From Acidobacteriota bacterium (lineage in GTDB: Bacteria > Acidobacteriota > Terriglobia > Terriglobales > SCQP01), in the NCBI GenBank assembly GCA_027459505.1, contig DAIDIE010000022.1, forward strand, positions 1 to 64,000: 64,000 nt of DNA, read 5' to 3'. Each line of letters opens with the position of its first letter. Position 1 is the stretch's first letter. The notes below the pieces were generated by a model. That model saw only the letters and a program-made list of their open reading frames with translations. It made no database searches and was not told the DNA's origin. The position numbers and the translations under genes are program-made. Of the stretch, positions 1-6,980 are shown in pieces.

Positions 1-141
1 CAGGTGGAGGGCCGCGAAATTCCGAAGGGCGGCTCCCTCGCGGGGGAGAGGAGCCCGGCATCGGCGGCTTCACGTTCTCACTGGAGAACGTGCCAGCGAC
101 CAACGGGAGCGGGCGGCCTGAAGGAGACGAGGCCGTGCCTC
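1..141 (+). repeat. Dispersed repeat family A, copy 1 (cut by window edge)
   Basis: This segment aligns without gaps to 1650-1790, with only about three differences in 141 bases, and more loosely to 21653-21802. It contains several self-complementary stretches: GGCTCC/GGAGCC around a G-rich loop (about 30-55) and ACGTTCTC/GAGAACGT with loop ACTG (about 72-91). The left part of the unit, seen in the other copies, lies before the window start. The reading frame of the first gene runs straight through it. Confidence 0.85.
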
Positions 142-1278
142 ACGAGCCTTGCGCAGGCGCTGCGCCATCAGGCGGTCCAGAAACGTCTACAGGCGCTCTG
201 GGATACCGGCGCCCGCGTTTCCGCTTCGCAAATGCCGCTAGTCTTGCGCGCGGCAGCGCGTTTGCCGGAGCTGCGCGAACGCATGGTGCTGCGGCAGAGT
301 GCGATGCAGCATTGGGGGGAGTTGGATCCGGCGGCGGCCTTCGCCTATGTGGCACGCTTGCCGGAGAGTCAGTTTAAGACCAATTTGCTTCGTGCCATTG
401 CCATGGACTTTGTTAAGAAAGCACCGCCAGAAGCGGCCGCCGCCGCCGCCAAGCTGCCGCCCAGTCGTTCCCGCAACGCCGTCATCAGCGCCATCGCCCG
501 CGGCTGGGCCGCCAGCAATGCGCGTGCCGCCTGGGAGTGGGTCGACCAGCTTCCCGACAGCGAAGAGAAACGCGAGGCCACCGATGGTGTGCTGTTTGTG
601 TGGGCGCACAATGACCCGGCCTTTGCCTCAGCCGCGGTGGCGGCGCACCAGCCGGGACGAAAAAAAGACAGCATGATCGGGGACGTGGCGTTTTATTGGG
701 CTGAGCGCGATCTACCGGCGGCGATTCAATGGGCGCGCCATCTGCCTGCCGGAGAGGAGCGGGACGCCGCCTTCGGCAGTCTGGCGGAATCGTGGGCCAA
801 TCGCCACCCGCGGGCGGCCGCCGCCTTTGTTCTGACCCTTCCCCCCAGCCCTGGGCGCGAGCAGGCTGCAGCGCGCGTGGCCTGGAGTTGGGCCAAACAG
901 CATCCCCGCGCCGCCGCCAATTGGGCCTGGCAGAGCCGTGACCAGGGGATTCGCGCGCAGGCTATACAAAAAGTGATGGAAGTTTGGGCGCCGGTCGAGC
1001 CGCGCGCCGCCGCCGCCTGGCTCGCAAGCTTGCCGGCGGGCCCCGCCCGTGACCAGGCGATTCGCGATTTCGCCAGCCAGGCCGCTCCTTGGACGCCTCC
1101 CCTGGCGGCGCGCACCGCCATGCTTATCGCCGATCCTTCGCTGCGCGCCAATACCCTGCGCCAGTGCTTGTCCAGTTGGGTGGAAGTTGACGCTCCTGCC
1201 GCGCGGCAATGGTTGCGGCAAGCTCCCCTGCCGCCAGCGCAAAAGTCGCAACTGCGCAGCGCCGATTCCCCATCCTGA
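4..1278 (+). CDS. Tandem 32-residue helical-repeat protein, N-terminus derived from repeat A
   Basis: The open frame gives 424 residues, but about the first 46 are translated repeat A and are probably not native. A more credible native start is the ATG at 232, or the gene is truncated at its 5' end by the repeat. The rest is about eight or nine tandem units of about 32 residues with the pattern LPxSxxRxxAxxxxAxxWAxxxPxAA, predicted all-helical and solenoid-like. Similar Trp/Ala/Pro-rich repeats occur in uncharacterised Verrucomicrobia and Planctomycetes proteins (from memory). No signal peptide or catalytic motif is visible. Function is unknown; a protein-interaction scaffold is the usual inference for such folds. 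Downstream are about 800 bp without a gene. Confidence 0.6.
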   Translation: MEGREIPKGGSLAGERSPASAASRSHWRTCQRPTGAGGLKETRPCLTSLAQALRHQAVQKRLQALWDTGARVSASQMPLVLRAAARLPELRERMVLRQSAMQHWGELDPAAAFAYVARLPESQFKTNLLRAIAMDFVKKAPPEAAAAAAKLPPSRSRNAVISAIARGWAASNARAAWEWVDQLPDSEEKREATDGVLFVWAHNDPAFASAAVAAHQPGRKKDSMIGDVAFYWAERDLPAAIQWARHLPAGEERDAAFGSLAESWANRHPRAAAAFVLTLPPSPGREQAAARVAWSWAKQHPRAAANWAWQSRDQGIRAQAIQKVMEVWAPVEPRAAAAWLASLPAGPARDQAIRDFASQAAPWTPPLAARTAMLIADPSLRANTLRQCLSSWVEVDAPAARQWLRQAPLPPAQKSQLRSADSPS

Positions 1279-1610
1279 ACAGCGCCTGCATTGCGCTGAA
1301 CGCTTCCGCGCTCCGCCGCCTAGGGCCTGACACTGAAGCGGGTGGAGTAAGCGGTCCCGCCGCGCCCATCGCAACCTTTCACTACCGGCACAGTTTGAAA
1401 ATGCTCCAGGGGCGGACTTCTCCATCTGCCCGGCCTGCGCGGGGCAATAAGCGATCAAGTCCCTCGTCTTTGCCGCCGATGTAGATTGCTGAGACAGCGT
1501 TGTGAGCCGCTTTCCGCTTCCACGCCACTGGCGGCGAGTCAAGCCCACCAGCACGCGCTCGCGCGCGGGCCGGCGCTCGATGTCGCATGCTTGCGCCGCA
1601 TCGCCTCGCC
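1279..1610. other. Intergenic, no gene seen; degenerate family B 3' half
   Basis: No convincing coding frame. Bases about 1318-1366 resemble the 3' half of repeat family B (ACTGAAGCGGGTGGA followed by a shortened TAAGCGG segment). The rest is unremarkable high-GC sequence running up to repeat A copy 2. Confidence 0.5.
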
Positions 1611-1790
1611 AGGAGCGAGCCACCGAGTCCTCCCTGCGGGAGGAGATCGCAGGTGGAGGGCCGCGAAATTCCGAAGGGCGGCTCCCTCGCGGGGGAGAGG
1701 AGCCCGGCCTCGGCGGCTTCACGTTCTCACTGCAGAACGTGCCAGCGACCAACGGGAGCGGGCGGCCTAAAGGAGACGAGGCCGTGCCTC
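1611..1790 (+). repeat. Dispersed repeat family A, copy 2 (full length)
   Basis: About 180 bp, matching 1-141 (from base 1650 on) and 21614-21802 (whole length). It starts with AGGAGCGAGCCACCGAG and ends with ACGAGGCCGTGCCTC. Internal hairpins are TCCTCCC-TGC-GGGAGGA, GGCTCC/GGAGCC and ACGTTCT/AGAACGT. It stands in the same orientation as copy 1, so the two form direct repeats around the helical-repeat gene. Bases 1791-2089 hold no recognisable gene. Confidence 0.85.
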
Positions 1791-2089
1791 ATTGTTGCGT
1801 CCGCTTTCCGTACTCACTCCGGATCGCCCCATTCGCGCCTCTCTGGCGGCCGCCCTGGTCTTCACAAGCCGGAAGATAATCCGCTTGCATAAGTAAGCGG
1901 CAGTAAGGCTGTTCAGTCACACGGCCACCGCCCGGCGGCCGGCGCGAAACCCTGCCGGAAAGCGGGCCGTTGGCTGGACATCCGCTTTACAGTAATCGCG
2001 TTTGCGCAATCCGGCTGTGCTTGCGCAATAACGTGCGCCGCCTCCCGGCGGCAGATACTAACTAAAAGCCGCGAGTCATTCAAATACTA

Positions 2090-2117
2090 TTGACATCGGC
2101 TTGTGTCAGCGTACACT
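2090..2117 (+). promoter_or_regulatory. Sigma70-like promoter of the GH12 gene
   Basis: TTGACA at 2090-2095, a 16-base spacer, then TACACT at 2112-2117, about 50 bases before the start codon. The -35 box is a perfect consensus and the -10 box matches four of six positions. The GH30 gene has the same architecture (16-base spacer). Confidence 0.6.
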
Positions 2118-2127
2118 CCCGCTCATA

Positions 2128-2151
2128 GGTGAAATCGTGCAACGTTTCACC
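2128..2151. promoter_or_regulatory. Inverted repeat in the GH12 leader, possible operator
   Basis: GGTGAAA at 2128-2134 and TTTCACC at 2145-2151 form a 7-bp inverted repeat around a 10-base centre. It lies just downstream of the -10 box and upstream of the ribosome binding site. The position would suit a repressor operator or a leader hairpin. No regulator gene is adjacent, so the role is inference. Confidence 0.4.
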
Positions 2152-2168
2152 CGAGGAGAAGGATGCTT

Positions 2169-3299
2169 ATGATCAGAAAAGTTTTTGGCTGGGTGACGCT
2201 GGGGGCGTTCGCCCTGCTGGCGCTTCCCACCGCGGCGCGAGCGGCGACCTGGAGCACCTCGGCGCAATACGGAAGCTGGCAGAGCGCCGGCTACACGCTC
2301 TACAACGATGTTTGGGGCAGCGGGGCCGGACCCCAAAATATGTGGGCCAACTCCGGGCACAACTGGGGGGTGTGGTCGGAACAGCCCAACACCAGCGGCA
2401 TCAAATCGTACCCGGATAGCTCGCGCTACGTGGGTATCCCGATTGATCTGCTGGCCAGCGTGAGCAGCGATTTCAACGTCACTGTGCCCAGCAGCGGCGC
2501 GCAGTTTGAAACCGCCTACGACATTTGGGCGGGCAACAATCAGTACGAAATCATGCTGTGGATGAACAACTACGGCAATGGCCCCATCGCCAGTAGCTAC
2601 AACTGCAACGGCGCCTGCGCCAGCTACACCAATGTGAACGTCGGCGGCTACACCTGGAACGTCTACGAGGGCTACACCGACCACGAAGTCTACTCGCTCG
2701 TCAACACCAGTCAGGCCTACTCCGGAACGGTGAACATCCTGGCGGTGTTGAAATGGCTGGAGTCGCAGGGCCTGATGAGCGATCCCACCCTCGGCGCGGT
2801 GCAGTTTGGCTGGGAAATCACCAGCACGGTCAGCGGCGGCGAAAACTGGACCTGTAACAACTACGACGTGTCGTATTCCAGCAATGCTTTGAGCTTCAGC
2901 AACAAGGCTACCGGAATGCGCATCGACGGTGAGTGGGACACCGCCAACGGTTCCAACCTGGGGCAGTGGAGCGCCTCCGGCAGTCAGGCGCAACAGTGGT
3001 ACGTGCAGACCAACGGCGATTACCTGATGATCAAGAATGCCTATAGCAGCTTGTACATTGACGGCATGGGCAGAACCGCCGCCGGCTCCGCGGCGGGGCA
3101 GTGGGCCTATTCCGGCAGCTCCAACCAGAATTGGGTTGCCCTGCCCGGCGATGGGACCAACTACACCTCCGTGGCCTACCAAAACGAGGCGACCGCGCTC
3201 TTGCTCGACGGAGGTGGCACCTATAACAACGGCGCCAGCGTGCTGCAGTATGGTTCCAGCGGAAGCAGTAACCAGAAGTGGTACGCCGTAGCGCCCTAA
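2169..3299 (+). CDS. Secreted GH12 endoglucanase/xyloglucanase with ricin-type lectin domain
   Basis: Starts at ATG 2169, ten bases after AGGAG (2154-2158); ATG 2163 is in frame and also possible. A signal peptide (MIRKVFGWVTLGAFALLALP, cleavage near AARA) precedes a GH12 beta-jelly-roll of about 210 residues. Expected catalytic residues are visible: the nucleophile Glu in QYEIMLW (about residue 127) and the acid/base Glu in FGWEIT (about 216). Residues about 240-376 form a ricin-B/CBM13-like beta-trefoil with QxW-type repeats (QQWYV, QNWVA, QKWYA). The enzyme should cut beta-1,4-glucan or xyloglucan outside the cell by a retaining mechanism. It has its own promoter and a terminator hairpin. 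The GH30 and GH9 genes lie within 7 kb, suggesting a plant cell-wall degradation locus. Confidence 0.9.
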   Translation: MIRKVFGWVTLGAFALLALPTAARAATWSTSAQYGSWQSAGYTLYNDVWGSGAGPQNMWANSGHNWGVWSEQPNTSGIKSYPDSSRYVGIPIDLLASVSSDFNVTVPSSGAQFETAYDIWAGNNQYEIMLWMNNYGNGPIASSYNCNGACASYTNVNVGGYTWNVYEGYTDHEVYSLVNTSQAYSGTVNILAVLKWLESQGLMSDPTLGAVQFGWEITSTVSGGENWTCNNYDVSYSSNALSFSNKATGMRIDGEWDTANGSNLGQWSASGSQAQQWYVQTNGDYLMIKNAYSSLYIDGMGRTAAGSAAGQWAYSGSSNQNWVALPGDGTNYTSVAYQNEATALLLDGGGTYNNGASVLQYGSSGSSNQKWYAVAP

Positions 3300-3356
3300 A
3301 GCTGGCGAAAAGGAACTGCGCGTCAGTGCGCAACCCTCCCGCCTCACCACCTCGTT

Positions 3357-3395
3357 AAACGCGAATCCCGGAGGCTGACCCCTGGATTCGCGTTT
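3357..3395 (+). terminator. Rho-independent terminator after the GH12 gene
   Basis: AACGCGAATCC (about 3358-3368) pairs with GGATTCGCGTT (about 3384-3394), an 11-bp stem with a 15-base loop, followed by a short T run. It lies 60 bases after the stop codon. Confidence 0.7.
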
Positions 3396-3457
3396 TCAGC
3401 CGGAGCTCCCGGCGCGGGCTGGATAATGGGAGCGGCCCCAGAGCGGCTGGCTCGTAG

Positions 3458-3557
3458 CGAGCCAGGGCCGAGTCGAACTGCTTTCGAGTTCGAGATCGCA
3501 GGCCGAAATCGTAGCTAAGGTCCGAAGTTGCCGTTCACGTCCCGCACCGCTGGCGCC
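3458..3557 (+). repeat. Dispersed repeat family B, 5' half only
   Basis: Matches the first about 100 bases of the full copies at 5823-5979, 9750-9921 (minus) and 13708-13879. The core hairpin is TCGAACT / AGTTCGA around a 7-base loop, preceded here by a further hairpin GGCTCG-TAG-CGAGCC. The 3' half seen in full copies is missing. Confidence 0.8.
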
Positions 3558-3654
3558 ACCCGAGACCGTGCCCCAGGCCCCTCGCGGCCGGCAAACGCCG
3601 CGCGCCTGGCGTCGCGCATTAAGCTAGAGGTGGAGGAACGGCAATCGAACTGCG

Positions 3655-4293
3655 ATGAGCAGCGAGGACCACAACGCGTGGCTGAGCGTTTCACTCTACG
3701 ACTACGAGTCCCATATGGCGTCCCCGGCGGTGGGCCAGTTGCCGCTGCTGTCGGCCCTTTTCGCCGAAGCCTTGGCCTGGTGTAGTCCGCAATCCGTGGC
3801 GATCCTGGGGGTGGCGGGCGGAAACGGGCTGGAACGTATCGATTCCTTCCGAACAAAGCGCATCTGCGGCATCGATATCAATCAATCCTATTTAGACGCG
3901 ACCGCCCGCCGCTTTGCGGCGCTGCCCGGATTGGAGTTGTATCAGGCGGACCTGGGCTCGCCGTGCAAGGTGCCCGGCCGCTTTGACCTGGTGCATGCCG
4001 CATTGATTTTTGAGCACGCTGGCACGGGTTGCTGTCTCGACAATGCGGTTGAGCTGACGCGTCCTGGGGGCGTGCTCTCCGTAGTCCTGCAATTGCCGTC
4101 CACCGTCCCGGGGCCCGCCATTGCTCCCCAATGCGCCAGCATTGAACGGCTGAAGCCGGGTTTCCGCCTGATCGAGGCTCACGAGTTGCGCGGCCAGCTG
4201 GACCGGCGGCGGTTCCACCTGGAACGGCAGCTCCGGCGCCCGGTTCCCGCCGGCAAGGCGCTATGGCTGGGCCTCTTCCGCCGGGACGGCTAG
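3655..4293 (+). CDS. Class I SAM-dependent methyltransferase
   Basis: 212 residues with a Rossmann methyltransferase core. Motif I is seen as AILGVAGGNGLERI (about residues 48-61), the acidic ribose-binding strand as GIDIN, and a later LVHAALIFEH strand. No signal peptide or membrane segment, so cytoplasmic. The substrate cannot be told; the small size fits a small-molecule methyltransferase. The ribosome binding site is weak: GGAGGAA lies about 17 bases before the ATG. The gene stands alone between repeat B and the GH30 gene. Confidence 0.75.
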   Translation: MSSEDHNAWLSVSLYDYESHMASPAVGQLPLLSALFAEALAWCSPQSVAILGVAGGNGLERIDSFRTKRICGIDINQSYLDATARRFAALPGLELYQADLGSPCKVPGRFDLVHAALIFEHAGTGCCLDNAVELTRPGGVLSVVLQLPSTVPGPAIAPQCASIERLKPGFRLIEAHELRGQLDRRRFHLERQLRRPVPAGKALWLGLFRRDG

Positions 4294-4343
4294 GTTTCCC
4301 ACGCTCCCCCCCCACCCGGGTGGGGCGGGACGCAAAAATAATC

Positions 4344-4371
4344 TTGACCCCCAGTTCTATAGCGGTATAGT
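4344..4371 (+). promoter_or_regulatory. Sigma70-like promoter of the GH30 gene
   Basis: TTGACC at 4344-4349, a 16-base spacer, then TATAGT at 4366-4371, about 90 bases before the start codon. Confidence 0.6.
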
Positions 4372-4458
4372 GGCAGCAACTCTGGTGGCGCTGCTCCCTT
4401 GCGGCGCCCCCCCGCCTGCCTTCCCCGGCAGGACGGATCTCTGCTTCAGGAGACCTCC

Positions 4459-5808
4459 ATGTCCTTTCAGCAGCGCGTTCTTGTCGCCCTCCTTGCTGGC
4501 GCCGCCAGCGCTTGGGCGGCCACTGCCAATGTCACCGTCGATTACAGCAAGCCCAAGCAGACCCTGTCTGGCTTTGGCGCCTCTATTACCTGGACGGCCA
4601 ATGACCTCGGCAACTTTTCCACCGCGGATCAGGCCGCCATTCTCTCCGCCCTCTACAACACCGCCGGCCCTAGCGCCGGGCTGAGCCTCATCCGCGCCGG
4701 TTCCATGCTGTGCCAATTCGAGCCCTCACCGGGCAGCTACAACTTCAACGACCCGCTGATTCAGTCGGAGATGAGCTGGATTAACCGCGTGAAGTCCACC
4801 TATGGCGTCAATCAGGTCATGGTGAGTACCTGGACCCCGCCCGCGTTCATGAAATCCAACAACTCCTGCTCCAACGGCGGCTCGGTCTTGACCCAGGACT
4901 ACCCGGATCTGGCCAACACCATGGTCTTGTGGATGCAGAACGCCCAGGCCGCCATTGGCCAGCCCATCAACGTCTGGAGTGTGCAGAACGAGCCCGACCA
5001 GAGCACCAGCTACGACAGCGCCAATTACACACCTGCGCAGTTCATCAGTTTTGTCACTGGCTACCTCAAGCCCGCCATGGTGAACGCCGGCCTCAGCACC
5101 AAGTTGACCGTCCCCGAGCCCTCCGTCTGGGGCGGACCTTCCTATTACGACAGCAACTGGGGCTACCCCATCCTGCAGAATCAGCCGCAAATGGACGCCG
5201 ACATTGACATCATGAGCACGCACGATTACGGCGCCAACTATGATCTCTCCTCGCCTTCCCAGGCCGCGCTGCAGTACAACAAGCCGATGTGGCAGACCGA
5301 GGTCTACCGCGGCCACAGCTACAACGGCAGCATCACCGACGCCCTGAGCTGGGCCGACTCCATTTACGGGGCTTTGAACGGCGGCAACTTTAGCGTCTGG
5401 TGCTACTGGTGGGCCATGGACTATACGGGCGATAATGGCGGCCTGATCGCTTACAGCAACACCAACTGGACTTACCAGATTCCCAAGCGTACCTACGCCA
5501 TTGGCAATTTCAGCCGCTTCATGCGCCCTGGCTCGATTGTGTTGACTTCGACTTCGAGCAACTCCAATATTGAGGCCACCGCGGTGCAGCCGGTCAGCGG
5601 TACCGTTGCCCTGGTGCTTACCAATAGCTCCAAGCAATCCATCACTACGACGGTAACGTTTTCCGGTGTTTCCACCTTGCCGTCTTCGCTCACCCCCTAC
5701 CGCACCTCCTCGACCGAAAACCAGGCCCAGTTGAGTCCGGTTCCGGTGAGCAACGGCGCGGTCACCATCACCATCCCGGCGCAGTCCATCGTGTCCCTGG
5801 TGGGATGA
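4459..5808 (+). CDS. Secreted GH30 glycoside hydrolase (xylanase/glucosylceramidase-like)
   Basis: Starts at ATG 4459 (MSFQQRVLVALLAGAASAWA signal peptide), five bases after AGGAGA; an upstream in-frame extension to 4399 lacks a signal sequence and is unlikely. The protein has 449 residues. It shows the GH30 start GFGASITW, the acid/base Glu178 in SVQNEPD and the nucleophile Glu281 in MWQTEVY, then a C-terminal beta-sandwich typical of the family. Predicted retaining exo- or endo-hydrolase acting outside the cytoplasm on xylan-type or beta-glucosidic substrates; substrate is not fixed by these motifs. It lies next to the GH12 and GH9 genes and has its own promoter. A full family B repeat begins 15 bases after the stop. 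Confidence 0.88.
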   Translation: MSFQQRVLVALLAGAASAWAATANVTVDYSKPKQTLSGFGASITWTANDLGNFSTADQAAILSALYNTAGPSAGLSLIRAGSMLCQFEPSPGSYNFNDPLIQSEMSWINRVKSTYGVNQVMVSTWTPPAFMKSNNSCSNGGSVLTQDYPDLANTMVLWMQNAQAAIGQPINVWSVQNEPDQSTSYDSANYTPAQFISFVTGYLKPAMVNAGLSTKLTVPEPSVWGGPSYYDSNWGYPILQNQPQMDADIDIMSTHDYGANYDLSSPSQAALQYNKPMWQTEVYRGHSYNGSITDALSWADSIYGALNGGNFSVWCYWWAMDYTGDNGGLIAYSNTNWTYQIPKRTYAIGNFSRFMRPGSIVLTSTSSNSNIEATAVQPVSGTVALVLTNSSKQSITTTVTFSGVSTLPSSLTPYRTSSTENQAQLSPVPVSNGAVTITIPAQSIVSLVG

Positions 5809-5822
5809 GGCGGGCAGCTTAA

Positions 5823-5979
5823 CGAGCCAGGGCCGAGTCGAACTGCTTGTGAGTTCGAAATCGCAGGCCGAAGTGATAGCCAAGGTCCGGGGTTGCCGTT
5901 GGGGCCCGCGCTGCCCCGGCCACCATCCGTGAGCTTCGGCCGCACACCGAAGCGGGTGGAATAAAAACGGTCGTGCCGC
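5823..5979 (+). repeat. Dispersed repeat family B, full copy
   Basis: Aligns with 13708-13879 with a short internal deletion. The 5' hairpin TCGAACT/AGTTCGA is intact although the loop differs (GCTTGTG instead of GCTTTCG). The 3' half begins with the CCACCATCCGTGAGCTTCGG segment and ends in GGTGGAATAAAAACGG. Bases 5980-6201 after it show no gene. Confidence 0.85.
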
Positions 5980-6201
5980 ATTACACTCAAGTGGGGCAGC
6001 GGGGATCTTTTCCCGCTGTCCCAGGCAAAAGCGGCGGTCAACAAGGCCGTTTTCAGAAAGGCAGTGCGAAGGGCAATCTGTCCCTGATAAGATGGCCTGT
6101 TAGAGTTGAGCCGCGTGAACTGCGTTAGAGTGGATGATTTGGCGGCCAAATGACATCGAACATGGTTAACACCCCCTTCCTTGGCGGAGCGCGTTCTTGA
6201 T

Positions 6202-6882
6202 ATGAACGGCTTCCCGCTCAACGCCATTGTGCTCGATGTCGCCGCTGAGTTGGCGGAGGCCATTCTCGCGCTCTACATATTGCGGAGCGGCCTCGGGCGC
6301 CCCTTAACCTCAACGGTAGTCCGGCTGGTCTGGGGCGTTTTGCAGTTCGCTATCTTCGGGGTAAGTTTTTACGCACCGATTCCCTGGAGTGGGCTCTTCT
6401 TCGGCTGCATAACTTCTTATTGGCTTGGCGCCAGCCTGTTGGTTGGCTGGCTTTGGTGGGACGCTCACGTTCGGGAGCACGCCCTGTCGGCTCTCGCGTT
6501 TCGCTGGATCGGCGCCGCGACGGTGCTGAACGCTACCATCCCGCTCTTGCACCATTGGCTTCCGACCGTTATTCAGTCAGTTCTGCAGGCTGGCGCAATT
6601 GTCGTCGCTTGTTTGCGGGTTGGTTACGCGGTGTCAGCCTGGGGTACTGATGAGTCCGCCACCTTGAGTTGGTTCAGAGATGGGCGTTGCGTTTTGAACC
6701 CGCGGCCGCGCGCGGCGGATTTCCTTCCCCGTCACCCCGAATTGATCCTGCAAATGCTCCAGCATAGCGCCGCGGAAGACTATCGCGACGCCCTCATCCA
6801 GCTGATCGAGACGAAAATCGAGCGGGAGCGCCCGCGCTCCCAGCGCTCAGATATCTCTGCGGTCCTACGCGCGCGGCGGTAA
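6202..6882 (+). CDS. Five-helix membrane protein of unknown function, paralogue of the gene at 62685-63362
   Basis: 226 residues from ATG 6202 (MNGFPLNA), chosen because the paralogue starts MNGVPLTA; a TTG at 6181 is an alternative. About five transmembrane helices fill residues 1-145, followed by a soluble tail of about 80 residues. Shared motifs with the distant copy are RxGLGxPL, LxWGVxQFxIF, YWxGAxL, WWDAxxRxHxLS, ATxLNxxxPLLHxW, IQSxL, and in the tail WxRDGRCxLxP and LQxxxHxAxxxYRxxLxxLxE. I do not recognise a family or function. The gene stands alone between repeat B elements. Confidence 0.75.
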   Translation: MNGFPLNAIVLDVAAELAEAILALYILRSGLGRPLTSTVVRLVWGVLQFAIFGVSFYAPIPWSGLFFGCITSYWLGASLLVGWLWWDAHVREHALSALAFRWIGAATVLNATIPLLHHWLPTVIQSVLQAGAIVVACLRVGYAVSAWGTDESATLSWFRDGRCVLNPRPRAADFLPRHPELILQMLQHSAAEDYRDALIQLIETKIERERPRSQRSDISAVLRARR

Positions 6883-6929
6883 TGAACCTGAAGCGAAGCA
6901 TTTGTCGAGCCGCCGCCGCGCCGCGCGGG

Positions 6930-6972
6930 TTGGGATGGTGGCCGGATACCACAGCGGGTGAAATAAAAGCGG
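6930..6972 (+). repeat. Family B 3'-half fragment
   Basis: Degenerate fragment reading GGATGGTGGCCGGATACCAC, then AGCGGGTGAAATAAAAGCGG, matching the end of family B. It sits between the convergent membrane-protein and GH9 genes. Confidence 0.55.
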
Positions 6973-6980
6973 CCGCCGCC

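Noticed and set aside
2106-3350. 414-codon minus-strand frame opposite the GH12 gene
   Set aside because: Antisense shadow; the plus strand has signal peptide, catalytic motifs, promoter and terminator.
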